Assembly (NCBI RefSeq): GCF_003576645.1
Contig: NC_044925.1
Span: forward strand, 4,460,941 to 4,524,940
Source: Ipomoea triloba
Taxonomy: Eukaryota; Streptophyta; Magnoliopsida; Solanales; Convolvulaceae
DNA: 64,000 nt
Reading direction: 5' to 3'
This document shows, piece by piece, positions 33,349 to 45,500 of the stretch (positions are counted from its first letter, which is position 1; each line of letters opens with the position of its first letter). Under the pieces are notes generated by a model. The model did not search any database and was not told the origin of the DNA. It worked only from the letters and a program-made list of their open reading frames with translations. The position numbers and the translations under genes are program-made.

Positions 33349-33798
33349 TGATGGTTTTATCGGGACCGGGTCCACCTTAAATCGGATATAATAATATAGA
33401 ACATAATATGAAATAGTAATATTATTGATTGGGGTGTGAGGTCCAACAGAATACGTACAAGCCCAAGGGTACTGGCCCAAGAAATGGCGGTCCAAATAAC
33501 AAATAAATAAATAATTGGGGACTAGGGAATAAATACAATAAATAAGAAAAGAAGGGACTAATAAATAAATATAGAATAATAACCCAACTATGCTATCACT
33601 AGGACTTGAACCCAGGCACACCAGTTAGGGAAGGAAGACTTAACCATGCATTGAGTTATTGAGTGGATCATGATTTGAGAGATGCTTTATCTGGACTAGA
33701 CCCCCCCTTTTATACTGTTGATGGATCCTCCTACCCCCTCCACGTGTACGACATCAAATTGTGTCAACTCCCCACTAAACACACGTCCCACGTCCTCA
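33349..33798 (-). mobile_element. Solo LTR-like repeat
   Basis: The minus strand runs from TGAGGACGTGGGACG to its end at ...ACCATCA. It contains a TATA-like cagtataaaagg and a CCCGGTCCCG stretch near the end. It is related to 40657-41046 on the plus strand: shared ends (gtgggac...acgt; ggtggacccg), shared tcctacccacg/ccacgtgtacg-type motifs and TATA position. TG...CA ends plus a TATA box suggest an LTR. No 5-bp target duplication is evident. Confidence 0.45.
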
Positions 33799-34245
33799 TG
33801 TCGCAACAACCTCCACCACCCATGTACCCAAGAATCTCCATAAACTCCCTGAGGAATACAGTGGAAGGGACACTACTGCGCCATACCCGAGGGGTATGGC
33901 GCCTGCGCACATGCGGATGCCCGAGTGGCGGTGCGACCAACTGCCAGCCACGCTACCGGCTCACCGTATAGCGCGACGGGCCCGCCCGGGGCGCCTCGGC
34001 CCCGGTCGGTGGTCGCACCCACTAGCACCCCCCACGATGCGGTGGGCACTCGGGACGCCACAGCCCTGGGCGGCATCGCACTCGCCGGCGCCCTCACGGT
34101 GCCGCGGCGGTGGCCCTAGCGCACCACCTCCCTTCCCGAACCCCCTTTGCATGGGTTTGCTTCCTAGCTTGCACGATTCCTCCATTGAGTTTAGTGGTCT
34201 TGGTAGATAGTGTAGGGAATTTTACCCGCTCAACTCCGAACACCC
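33799..34245. other. GC-rich CpG-dense island with perfect palindrome
   Basis: From about 33878 to 34130 the base composition switches abruptly to very GC-rich with many CG dinucleotides, unlike anything else here. At its left edge gcgccataccc (33878-33888) and gggtatggcgc (33892-33902) form a perfect 11-bp stem with a GAG loop. Several frames are open across it only because of composition. It abuts a Gypsy element and may be internal sequence of it. No protein family recognised. Confidence 0.5.
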
Positions 34246-34325
34246 ACACATCACTAGATCAATCAACAATGAGAAAACGAACTAACATCACTAGATCAAT
34301 CAACAATGAGAAAACGAACTATCCT
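34246..34325. repeat. Tandem duplication of 39 bp
   Basis: acatcactagatcaatcaac followed by aatgagaaaacgaacta occurs twice head to tail at about 34247-34321. Confidence 0.75.
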
Positions 34326-34329
34326 TGGT

Positions 34330-35794
34330 GCTTATATGATTAGAGTTTAGAAAAGTATGCTTGCTTGAGGACAAGCAAGGTTTAAGTGTGGAAACTTTGA
34401 TAAGCACCAAGAATAGTCTGTTTTAAGGGTCATTTACGGGCTAGAATTGTATAGTTTATTACCCATTTCATAAGAATTTCATGCATTAAGACTCAGATGT
34501 GACCAAAAACCTCTAACACGATCATGGAAGATGTTTTTAAGCTATTCTACAGCCAAAAGGAGAACTTGAGGCCAAAACTGAGCAGAAAATGAAGAAGCCA
34601 TGAAGCAGGAGCCTCCCACGCAGCCCCACACGCGTGTGGATGGACGTGGAATAATTCCAGTAGCTCCCCACGCCCTCCACCACGCGTGTGGATAGATCGC
34701 GGAATGTTTCTTCAGGGCTCGACGCGTCGAGAGCCCTGTGACAGCCCTAAAATTCTGCTACGGGAAAATTGTCTATCTTGCCCCTATTTTGTTCCTACTA
34801 TATAAAGCTCATTATTCCAAGACCTTGAGGGGAGGAGGCACCCAATAATCTTTAGATTTAGTTTTCTTTCTAATTTCTTCCCCTTTGGGGAGGAAGACAA
34901 ACACACCTCCCTAGAGTAGATTAGAATATGAAGGAGAAGATGTAGATTCGAGCTTTCTTTCGGTAATATACTTCTTTTATTATTATAAAGTTTGATCTTT
35001 TACATTCTTGCTTTGTTTATTTTGTTGTTATTAATGCTTTCTATGCTAGAGTAGTGTAGTTTGGGTGTGTGTGCCCATGATAATCCTTTGATTGATGTTT
35101 AAATCTTGTCTTATGATCTTGTGAATTGTGGTAGTATGATTGATGTTTGTATGGATGATGTTGTTCAAACTTTGCTTCTATTTCTGGCCGGGATAGTTAG
35201 TGAACCGAGTGGAAGTGAGAGAGTGCGCGATAGCGGCCTCTCACGAGCCAACTCATCTATATCTCCGCTCTTAGTCCGAAAGGACGAGATCCGAGAGGAG
35301 TGGTAGGCAAGGTGTTCGATAAAATGCCTCAACCGAATGAGGATTGAGAGTCTGAGTGTGACACCACTCGGTACCAATACCGTGACTCCCTAGTTCAATC
35401 CCGAAACCCATTTCCAAAATACCGTGACTCCCTAGTTCAATCCCGAAACCCATTTCCAAGCTACCTACGATAATCAATCCAATCCCGAAACCCATTTCCA
35501 AGCTACCTACGATAATCAATCATTTGGCTTAGCATCGGCATGCATCCCCTTCTTTTCCCTTTTGTATTTTCTATCTCATTTTACCTTCAAACCCTTCACA
35601 AAACCAACCATGAACAAAACCTCTCCCTACGATTCTTGCAACTCTTACCTTTCAACCTTATAAATGCCAACATAAATTCGATTCCCATTCTCCATCCTTG
35701 AGAGACACGACACTCGGGGGTCTTGACGTACTCTTCGTTTTAACACCTTCCACATCACATTCACCTCACCGCAAAATACTTCCTTCAAATAACA
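34330..35794 (+). mobile_element. Ty3/Gypsy-type retrotransposon 3' end with LTR
   Basis: gcttgcttgaggacaagcaa (34359-34378) and aggtttaagtgtgg are the sequence that typically precedes the 3' LTR of many plant Gypsy elements. The LTR then begins TGATAAGCACC at 34398 and plausibly ends ...AAATAACA at 35794, about 1.4 kb. A TATA box (tactatataaag) is near 34797. Near 35380-35520 the LTR holds tandem repeats of aatcccgaaacccatttcca. The pol genes and 5' LTR are absent. Its 3' end cuts into the duplicated DUF616 exon. Confidence 0.62.
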
Positions 35795-35796
35795 AC

Positions 35797-36089
35797 CGAA
35801 CTTACTACATAACCAATAAGAGTTTGCCACTTTGGTAGGGGCCCACCTAGTTTCCCACTGGCCCCACCACTGCCAGCTTCATGGTTGTGCCTATACTCAA
35901 CTGTCACTTGTTCAAAAACTTCAACATCAAACATGTTGAGCTTCAGCTTTGGGTTCACCATGTCTCTCACGAATGCAAATGCCAGTTGGTCTCTTGGGTT
36001 GAATGCTTCAGCCTCATTGAATACTAGGCATGAGAAGAGGTTTGTTGCCATACTATGTTTCCTAATGATCACAGCACTATCTGGTACAT
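35797..36089 (-). pseudogene. Duplicated last exon of DUF616 gene, truncated
   Basis: Starts at an intact acceptor (acttttcag/atgtacc) and codes DVPDSAVIIRKHS, then LFSCLVFNEAEAFNPRDQLA and FEQVTVEYRHN, nearly identical to the last exon at 42535-42872. A small insertion and frameshift after the RHN block change the C-terminus, and homology stops near 35800 where the Gypsy LTR begins. There are no other DUF616 exons beside it, so it is a partial segmental duplicate and not a gene. Confidence 0.88.
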
Positions 36090-37690
36090 CTGAAAAGTAA
36101 AATTGTTATCAACAAACCACAAATCTTAATAATGCATGCATATCATCAACAAGTAGTTGTGATAGGTTAATTGGTGTAGTAATTATTTAAAACTTAAAAG
36201 ATTAATTTCTCTTTTTTCTTTTTTTTTTTTTGGGTTTGAAAAATTGTAGGAAGGAGAAGTTCCATTAACACTATCGAGCAGTCGGAGCAAGTCAGACATC
36301 TATGACATGCTACGATTGTCAAAAAATTCAACTCTACTATACTAACTAAACCCAATTCAATTAGTCAATTAAGTTTTACTCCGTAATTAACTAAATTATA
36401 AAAGGGGAAATCACCATTTTGGTCCGATCCCTCAATTATTTTCAATTGTCGATGTAGTCCATAGTTTTCAATTTCAATTAATTTGATCATCGAATTGTTT
36501 AAAATTTTCTCAACTAAACCCTTTGAGAATCAAATTATTTAATAATGCATATCATAAACAAGTTGTGGTAGGTTGGTGTAGTAATTATATTTTACACATA
36601 AAAGATTAATTTCACTTTTTTGTTTTGGTTCGAAAAGCTGTATGAAGGAAAGGTTCCAGCAACACTATTGAGCAGATCAGACATCTATGACATGCATGTT
36701 ACAATTGTCAGAAAATTCAACTTTGCTATACTGAGTAAACCCAATTCAATTAGTCAGGTTTTAATTAGTTAAATTTAAAAATAATGGTTCATGAAATTCA
36801 CGAGTGTTAGGATATCTTTCTAGGTGAAAAGGAGGTGAAAAGGCTATTTAAAAATCGTCAATTCTTGAATATTATATCAATGAGTTTCTTAATTACTCAA
36901 TTCAAACTTAGTAGTATATGTCACTTTCATCTAAAGAATGGGATTTCCTTAAATGATAGGACTCGCATTATTTACTCATTTTCCCTTTCAAGGTGTTTTT
37001 TTAAGTCACATTATTTCCTTGTGACAAATACAACTATACTTACCGGCCATATAAAAATGTTATGTTAGTTCCCTATAAGAAACAGCCTGTACTAGTGATA
37101 ATTAAGTTAGAGCCTACAAATAAGCAAAATTAAAAGGAAACAAAGTTTAAATATGTGATTCCATAGGAGAAGTCTCAACCTTTAACTTATTAGTTTAAAC
37201 AAAGTTTAAATATGTGATTCACACTAAGTTTATAAATCTTATCCTTTAATTTATTAGCTTAGGGTCCAACTCAACCTCTATATCAAGGAGGTAATAATCT
37301 TATACTATAAATATGTGATTCCATAGGAGAAGTCTCAAAATTTTCAATGTTCTCAATTGTTAAAAATTAAACAAAAAATTTAGATCTAGTTTTTTCGTTT
37401 TCAGTTTTCTAATTTTTCAAATTCATTTGCGAAACTCAATTTTTGAGAGTTATAAGCACAAATATGAATCGGAGAAAGAGAAGATGGTAGTGGGAGAGAA
37501 AACTAGGCATGGAGGCAGAAGAAGAGAAAGGAAAGAAAGAAGATTCGATGGCAAGTCTATTCAACTATTTCGATCTCCATTAGTCTAAATTTGAAAACAA
37601 GTCTCAACCTGTTCACCAAAATTCAGAATAATGAAGAACAACTCTCCAAAATTTTCAAATTGGAGAAATGACTACAATTCCAATTGCAAC
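36090..37690 (-). repeat. Duplicated DUF616 intron sequence
   Basis: Matches 42873-43740 (intron 3 of the intact gene): tatcaacaaaccacaaatct next to the exon, aggactcacatt-type and cctataagaaacagcctgta blocks, and finally gaacatctctccaaaatttt. This copy is longer, with internal duplications such as tatgtgattccataggagaa at 37155 and 37313. It ends about 600 bp upstream of P450 copy 1. Confidence 0.8.
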
Positions 37691-38093
37691 AATGCGAACT
37701 TATGATTGAAACCTTTGAGTTCAGATTCCTATTCCCTATCCGTCGAGAACGATATTATCCCGTGTAAACATGCCCTCTTACACATATGTTATGCTCATCC
37801 AAATTACTCTCCATTAGTCACAAAATACAGAGATCAAGAAGCAAAGCAACCAACGAAAAGGCCAACCAAAAGGGTCAAAACTATAACACCAGAACAAAGC
37901 ATTGCTAGCAATTGATATCTATTAACAAGGATGTCCCCTAAACAAGTTTGTACACTTATCTTTCCTCCCCCACCCCAGAATAAAGACAAGATGTAGAAGA
38001 AATGGGGTTTGAGGCAATGTTAAACCTGGAGATATCTGATTGGAATAACAATTAATTAGATATCTTTTCAAAAGATTTGATGTCAATAGGTGT

Positions 38094-38278
38094 GCACTAA
38101 AATATTTTTATATAAACTACACTACTACAACAACAACAATATTATATTTCACCTCAAATTTATATATTCATCATCTTTACCAAGAGACCATGCACTACAC
38201 TACTACAACGACAAAAACATTGATAAGCATATTATATTCACCTCAAATTTATATATCCATCATCTTTACCAAAAGACC
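38094..38278 (+). promoter_or_regulatory. TATA box and duplicated leader of P450 copy 1
   Basis: tatttttatataaac lies at about 38092-38106. The leader between it and the ATG contains an ~80-bp block twice: cacctcaaatttatatattc, then catctttaccaagagaccat, at 38150-38192, repeated at 38240-38280. The second copy runs straight into the ATG. The decoy ATG in the first copy is in frame with the main ORF. Confidence 0.6.
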
Positions 38279-39933
38279 ATGATGAACACAACATGGATTT
38301 GGACAACATTTGCAGTTCTTGCAGCCATTTCTATCTGCAACAGATTTCTGAAGAGCAAAAGCAAGAGACTGCCGCCCAGTCCCAGAAGGCTTCCAATCTT
38401 GGGACACCTCCATTTGGTGGGGAAAACCCCCCATCAAGACTTACAAAAACTGGCCAAAATCCACGGTCCTATCATGCATTTGCGCTTCGGTTTCGTCGAC
38501 AATATCATCGTCTCGTCACCGCGAGCCGCTGAACTGTTTCTCAAGACACACGATCTCAATTTCGCATCCAGGCCACCTTCAGAGGCTGCAAAGTACATGG
38601 TCTATGGCCAGAAGGATATGGTGTTTGGCGAATACGGTCCGTTCTGGCGCACCATGCGAAAGCTGTGCACTTTGGAGCTCCTTAGCAATGCCAAGATCAA
38701 TTCGTTTCAATCCATGAGACGAGAGGAGTTGCGTCTTCTCGTAGAATCGGTCAAGCACGCGGCTGGGAAAGGGGAGGCTGTTGATTTGAGTGCCAAGGTT
38801 TCTTCCATGAGCGCAGACATGAGCTGTCGGATGGTGTTTGGGAAGAAGTACGAGGATAGTGACATTGGTGAGAACGGGTTTAAGGCTGTGATTCAAGAAA
38901 TACTTCATCTGACAGGTGTTCCTAATCTTGGGGATTATTTTCCTTATTTTAGTAAGCTTGATTTTCAAGGATTGACAAGACGGATGAAGGCGGTTGCCAA
39001 GGACTTTGACCAATTCTTCGAGAGGATCATTGATGAGCATAAACAAGCTAAAAACCAAGGTAACACTCAAACCACAAAGGATTTTGTTGATATAATGCTG
39101 GAAATCAGAAAGTCCGGAGAAACTTCATTTGAGTTCACGCGAGAACATATCAAATCTATGATGCTGGTAAATATACCTTACTTTCAACAATTTACATGGT
39201 CTATCAACACACACCCATATAGTAGTTGTCAACTACTTAAGTTGTTGATGATTATCAATTATTCATTGAGCATAGTACTTTTTTTTTACCTAATTTTCAT
39301 AAAATCTTGACTTTGTAGGATTTGCTTGTAACTTCAATGGACACATCATCAACAACAATAAATTGGACAATGTCTGAACTTTTCAAACACCCAGAAATAA
39401 TGAAGAAAGTGAAGAAGGAGATAGAGAGACACGTAGGATATGATAGGATGGTGGAAGAGGAGGATTTGGAGCACTTTGAATACTTAGAAATGGTTATAAA
39501 AGAATCCTTAAGGTTGCATTTGATTGTGCCGTTACTCGTTCCTCATGCATCCATAGAGGATTATATAGTTGATGGCTTTCATATACCTAAAAAATCAAGA
39601 ATCATTGTGAATACTTGGGCAATTGCACGTGATCCAAATGTGTGGAGCAATCCAGAGAAGTTCATTCCAGAAAGATTCAATGGAAGTGATGTTGATTATA
39701 GAGGCAAGCATTTTGAGTATCTCCCGTTTGGATCAGGGAGGAGAAGTTGTCCTGGAATGCAACTCGGAATAACGATTGTTCGACTGGTGGTGGCACAATT
39801 AATACATTGCTTTGATTGGGATCTTCCAAATGGGATGCTGCCTGAAGACTTGGACATGACTGAGCACTTTGGTGTTGTTATCAGTCGAGCTAAGAATTTG
39901 GTAGCGATTCCTAAATATCAAATGTGTGTATAA
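38279..39933 (+). CDS. CYP736A: Cytochrome P450, CYP736A-like, copy 1
   Basis: Two exons, 38279-39166 and 39319-39933, joined by a 152-bp phase-0 GT-AG intron at the usual A-type P450 site, giving 500 residues. Residues 4-22 form the ER membrane anchor. The hinge reads PPSPR (32-36), with Ser where PPGP is expected. The I-helix oxygen motif reads VTSMDTSS (300-307), ExxR is ESLR (358-361), PERF is 413-416 and the heme loop [10 protein letters not shown] has the Cys ligand at 440. Ends resembling CYP736A (PFGSGRRxCPGMQLG, CFDWxLPNGMLP) support that assignment. P450s of this type are ER monooxygenases of specialised metabolism using NADPH-P450 reductase; the substrate is unknown. It is a near copy of the gene at 52491-54147, with roughly 30 residue differences by eye. 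Start: ATG directly before the anchor; an upstream in-frame extension is leader duplication. Confidence 0.93.
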
Positions 39934-39992
39934 ATTACTTCTATAAATAAATTCTTGTAAGTAGGTTGTACTCCTCTACAACAATAAGTTAA

Positions 39993-40385
39993 AAGTCTCT
40001 AGTGAGACCGTCTCACGGATCCTTATCTGTGAGATACGTCAGGTCAAGAAAGGAAAAATGTAATACTTTTTAAGGAAAAATATAATATTTTTAATTCAAA
40101 AAATAATTCTTAGTTGTTGAACAATTACATAGAAAAAGTGTAATACTAATCATAGATAAATTGATTGATTGTTACTTATGATAGAAAATGTAATACTTAA
40201 TAAAAAATGTGATGCTTTTGATGAAAAATGTAATAGTTTTAAATCAAAATGTATTATTAGGGGTGGAAGAGTTACTTGTGAGTAAAATTGTAATACTTAT
40301 GAGGGAAAGTTTAATACTTATGAAAAATTTGACCTATTTTACGGGTAAGCTAAGGATTCATGAGACGGTCTTATGGGATGTTTTT
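39993..40385. mobile_element. Fold-back MITE, GAGACGGTCTCAC family, copy 2
   Basis: The left end gtgagaccgtctcacggatc and right end ggattcatgagacggtctta are inverted. Interior blocks of aaaatgtaatactt are typical of the family. It lies about 60 bp after the P450 stop codon, and the same insertion is present in the 3' flank of P450 copy 2, so it predates that duplication. Confidence 0.7.
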
Positions 40386-40656
40386 CCTAAGTTAACGTGT
40401 GCAAATTTCTGTGAGTAGGGACGAAAATAGGTTAGGCTGAGTCCGACTTTATAAAATTAGGTTTGGGCCCTATATGTAGGGTTTTTGTTAGACTCAAGCC
40501 TGAGCCTACATTTAATCTGACATGCCCTGAAGCCTTTTTAGAAGTCTATTTAATATGTAGGTCATTTATAAAAAGGCTTCAAAGCCTATTTAAGACCTAC
40601 ATGATATAGACTTAAAGCTTTTTTAAGGCATACCTATGTGCCTTTTCAAAAACACG

Positions 40657-41046
40657 TGTTTGAGACGTGGGACACGTGAAAGCCGTAAGAGGACTAGATC
40701 AAGGAACGTACACGTGGATGATGCGAGATGTGGGTAGTTTCACTATAAATACGGTGCATGGCTTCTTATTAGGATGAGGTCCGAATACTACAAGCACCCT
40801 GGTCTAGTGGTCCTTGTTTCATACTCCCAACCCATCTGCTAGTGCGATTATTATCCTTAGCATAGTTAATTATAGCCCATCCTCATGGCCCTAGCTAGTC
40901 TTTGTATATTGGGCCTCCCTTTTTGGGTAGTACCTTGGTCTCTGTACTTACTATTTTGGGCCTAGCATCCCGAGTAGTAAAGCTATTACTTTCCTACCCA
41001 CGTTCTGTATATCTATACTCGGTTTAAGGTGGACCCGATTCCATCA
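40657..41046 (+). mobile_element. Solo LTR-like repeat
   Basis: Starts TGTTTGAGACGTGGGACACG and ends GGACCCGATTCCATCA, with a TATA box (cactataaatac, near 40742). It is a relative of 33349-33798 in the opposite orientation. It contains a tRNA-like accctggtctagtggtcctt near 40797. No coding sequence and no partner LTR. Confidence 0.45.
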
Positions 41047-42530
41047 AAGCCATCATGTATATATACATGTGACACTTCATTTTTCAGTTCCTATTATTTA
41101 GGCTTATAATAATTCAGGAATAAAATGCAGTCAGAAATCATTCTAGAACTTACGAGTTGATTGTAATGCCTAAACAATTAATATTGTATGAGTATAATTA
41201 TTACCTTAATTACCATAATAATTATTAGTCAATTATACTAATATTTACGCAACTAATAACTTTTTTTTTAGTACTACTGTCTCTGTTACAATACAATATC
41301 TGTTTATAACTACTTTCTCGACCTACTGAAGCATAATTCTTTAATTCCTTAATTAGCATAATAAGAAAATGAGTAAAAATGGCCTAATAATGTTATAGTC
41401 CACTATTCTTAGAAATTATACATAATATATGTATTATCATTAGCTTAATTATTATAATAATTATCATGCAATTATACTAATCTTTCTGCAATTAATTCCT
41501 TAATTAGCATAATAATAAATGGAGCAAAACGGACTAATAATATTATAGTACAGTATTTTCAGAAATTATACGCAATATATGTATACTAATACTAATATAT
41601 GTATAATTATTTGCTTAATTACCATAATCATTATTAGTCAATTATACTAATATTTATGCAATTAATTTTTTAATTACCATAATAATTATTAGTCAATTAC
41701 ACTAATATATATTAGTATAATTATATTATTAGCTTTCTCTCCGTTTTTTTTTTCTTGAATTTATTGATATGGGTTTAATTTCACATCTTTGGAAGGCGTG
41801 TCAAGGGGAAGAAATTGGATGAGTATGAGGGTAGTTCACTTAGAAGATGAAGATTGTTCTTAAGGTGATTCATCATAAAGTAATTCTACGCTTCAGGACT
41901 CATACAATGAAAGTGAGGAGGGAAAAGAAGCGGTGTCTGGACTAGTCTGAGAATATGGGTATGCTTTTCCAAGATCCTAAACATACTTACATTTATTATG
42001 TGTAAAAGGAAAGTGTAAAAAATTATTTAAAGTTTTTAAATAGTAATTATAATGGCATTTTTGTCTAATGACGTTAATATTACTAAAATGTCATTGAGTT
42101 TGGGCGGGAAAACTTGACCAATCACTTCCAACCTTACATTGGATCAAATGAGAAAAAATCCTTAGGAGAAAAATAAGAACCAATTCTAATCTTACATTTG
42201 AAAAAATTAGACGAATCAGATCAATTTCTTTAAAAAAATACTATTGCAATTCATTTTCACCTAAGTAATTTTTCAAGACAAGTTATGATGCATTATAGAT
42301 AAGATGCCAATTGTCTACAACGGTAAAACGTTTCCAACCTCAAAAGAAATTTCAGAACTACGAACATAGACAAATATTTTCCATATCCCATGATAAATTC
42401 TGTTTGCCCACCTGCTCTGATCTAGTAGTTGTTTGTTAGTAGTTGAGATTTACCTTTTAAAAGAAAAAATGGCTTTTAACTTACATAAGTAATCCCTGTG
42501 ATTGTGTAGAATGAACCCAACAAAAGAGAC
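41047..42530. other. AT-rich intergenic region
   Basis: No gene. Contains a SINE-like remnant at 41260-41345 (minus; agtactactgtctctgttac, ctttctcgacctactgaagc) and several near-copies of aattattagtcaattatact between 41220 and 41710. Confidence 0.4.
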
Positions 42531-42534
42531 AAAA

Positions 42535-45500
42535 TCAATTATGGGATTCACTCCACATTTTTGAGAGGTACCTACCACACTTGCCAGAGCTAGGCTTACT
42601 ATCTAACCAATAAGAGTTTGCCACCTTGGTTTGGGGCCCACTGGCCCCACCACCGCCACCTTTAAGGTTGTGCCTATACTCAACTGTCACTTGTTCAAAA
42701 ACTTCAATATCAAACATGTTCAGCTTCAGCTTAGGGTTCATAATGTCTCTCACGAATGCAAATGCCAGTTGGTCTCTTGGGTTGAATGCTTCAGCCTCAT
42801 TGAATACTAGGCATGAGAAGAGGTTTGTTGCCGTACTATGTTTCCTAATGATCACAGCACTGTCTGGTACATCTGCAAAATTAAAATTATTATCAACAAA
42901 CCACAAATCTTAATAATGCATATCATCAAGTAGTTGTGATAGGTTAATTGGTGTAATAGCCCGTATGGGCAGCTCAGTTGGTCACATGGGTGAAGTTTGG
43001 TAAGAAAAATCACGGATCGAGTCTCTAACGACAGTGTGGGAGTAACCTCTCAAAGTGAGAGGGGTTCCTTGTGCACAGTTACCATGAAGGTTAATGGTAT
43101 ACTAACTAATTAAACCCAATTCAATTAGTTAAATTATAAAAATAATGGTTCATGAAATTCACGAGTGTTAAGAGATCTTTCTAGATGAAAATGAGGTGAA
43201 AGAGTATTTAAAAATCGTCCCTTTTTGAATATATATATCAATAAGCTTCTTAATTACTCAATTCAGATTTAATTGTATCTGTCACTTTCACCTAAAGAAT
43301 GAGATTTCCTTAAATGATAGGACTCACATTATTTACTCATTTTCCCTTTGAATGTTTTCTTTTTCATTTTTTTTGGTCACATTATTTCCCTGAGACAAAG
43401 ACAACTATACCTACCTACATATAAAAGGTTATGTTAGTTCCCTATAAGAAACAGCCTGTACTAGAGAAGAGAACCTTCACGAGAAATATTGTGCTTGTGA
43501 TAATTAAGTTAGAGCCTACAAGTAAGCAAACATAAAAGGAAATTAAACAAAGTTTAAAGCTTGATTAACACTAAGTTTATAAATCTTATCCTTTTATTGA
43601 TTACCTTAGGGTCCAACTCAATCTATCTATCAAGGAGGTAATAAACTTGTGATATAAATTTGAAAACAAGTCCCAACTTGTTCACTAAAATTCAGAAAAA
43701 TGAAGAACATCTCTCCAAAATTTTGAAATTGGAGAAATGACATGTAAACCAATTCTCTAATTAATAAGCCCACTCTAAGCATTTGAATAGTGATTTATAT
43801 GATGCAGTTAGGCCCCATGCACTATTTTGTTTAGGATGATGAGAAAAACATGCAGTCACTATTCGAGAATGTGCACTGATCCACCTTATGATCCTAATCA
43901 GCAAAGGATCACAAGAAAGTCAACCTAAGTTGCCTATAGTAGACAGCCTAACCAGCAAAGGATCACAAAGAGGTCAACCTATGTTGCCCATAACATACCG
44001 CCTGACCAGCAAAAGATCACAAGAAGGTCAATCTAGGTTGCCAATAGCTGACCGCCTAACCAGGAAAGGATCACTAATAGATCAGTCTAAATTGCCCATG
44101 GCTGACCGAACCCACCCATGCAATATTGATTCCAAAAAAGTATAGCATATATATGTTACCTGAAGGATAATGCTTTTTGTGTGTCCATGGCTGTAATCCA
44201 TTGTCACAATACGTCTCCATCTGCATCTTTAACCCATAAACATCCCCCCATTTGTTCCACCTAGCAGTTGCCATGGCTTCTTCCATGGTGTGAACAAAAA
44301 AGGGGTGCCTAGAGATAGCCATATCCACATTCTCCTTGATAACCAACGAGTGAACCAACAGCAACGGATCCACCACAAGCTGCACCTTTGCGTCTATCCA
44401 AACACTGAATTTGGAGTTGGAGAAAAGCCTGTGAGCCAAGAACTTTGGTATCACCCCATTCATGGCTGCACTTTGGTATAGACTTTCCTTTCTCACCTCC
44501 ACGAGCCTCCACACCCCAACCCTTCGCTCCGTAGCTTCTTTTCTTGAAACCAAGTTGTGATAATGGAGGCTGTTCATCGTCACGTCGTCCACAAACATGA
44601 AAAAACACACCATTTTTGGGGTTTCGGATCCTAGTCCCTTTGGCTGCCGGATTTTGTCGTGGTCGTTGAATGCTGCCGAGACCACCACCACCCCCGTGCA
44701 TTTCTCCATTGCAATCCTATCTAATAATCCCCAAGAAAACAACAATATGTTAGGATCAAACACTTAACACTCACGCCAAAAGCTATCTACTAACGAAGAC
44801 ACAACTTTATTTCCTTATACAGTCCGTTTTCGAGACATGGGTGTTGAACTTAACTTTTTAGGCCCTTTACCGGCTTCTGCCCAACAATCCCAGCCACGGA
44901 GTACTAGACTTGGCATTTACTGGTCTCAGCCTAACCATCCCTAGCCACTTAGTGCTAGATATGGCCTTTAGCAACTGTATGCTAGATTTGGCCTTTATCA
45001 GCCTCCGCTTAATAATCCCTAACCACCGTATGCTAGATTTGGCCTTTATCAGTCTCCGCCTAGTAATTCCTAGCCACCGGATGCTAGACTTGACCTTTAT
45101 CAGTCTCCGCCTAACAATTCCTATCCACCGGGTGCTAGATTTGGCCTTTATCAGTCTCTCCTAACAATTCCTATCCACCGGGTGCTAGACTTGGCATTTA
45201 TCAGCTTTCGCCCAACAATTTCTAGCCACCTGGTGCTAGACTTGACCTTTATCGGCTCCCGCCAACGCGATATAAATGGTTTAATTTCCAATGTTTCATG
45301 TACAACGTATTAATACATACTAACCGGAATCTCTAATCGGAAAATGTTTGAAGAATCCGCATGGGATTGCCTTCCGATGATCTCTGTGATGGAAATACGA
45401 AAACCGTCTCCGGGCAGTGAAATTCCCACCGAAGGAATCTGCATTCTCTTGAAGATACCTCAGGTTCCACGAACCCAACGACGAAGAATAATCCTCAGAA

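Noticed and set aside
33247..33621. 124-residue open frame on the minus strand
   Set aside because: Tyr/Ile-rich translation of LTR-like and AT-rich sequence with no family resemblance.
33873..34210. Several overlapping open frames in the GC-rich island
   Set aside because: GC-rich composition removes stop codons in all frames; none resembles a protein family or stands out.
35271..35519. Open frame with a repeated EMGFGIELGSHGI pattern
   Set aside because: It is translation of short tandem repeats within a Gypsy LTR.
38090..38278. Extending P450 copy 1 upstream to the in-frame start at 38090
   Set aside because: The extension is a Tyr/Asn-rich translation of the duplicated leader; the membrane anchor begins right after the ATG at 38279, and copy 2 lacks the extension.
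43888..44145. Open frame coding an 18-residue repeat (LTSKGSQ type)
   Set aside because: It is the 54-bp minisatellite in an intron of the minus-strand DUF616 gene; open only because the unit is a multiple of three.
44910..45164. Open frame coding a 17-residue repeat (LDLAFIS type)
   Set aside because: It is the 51-bp minisatellite in DUF616 intron 2.
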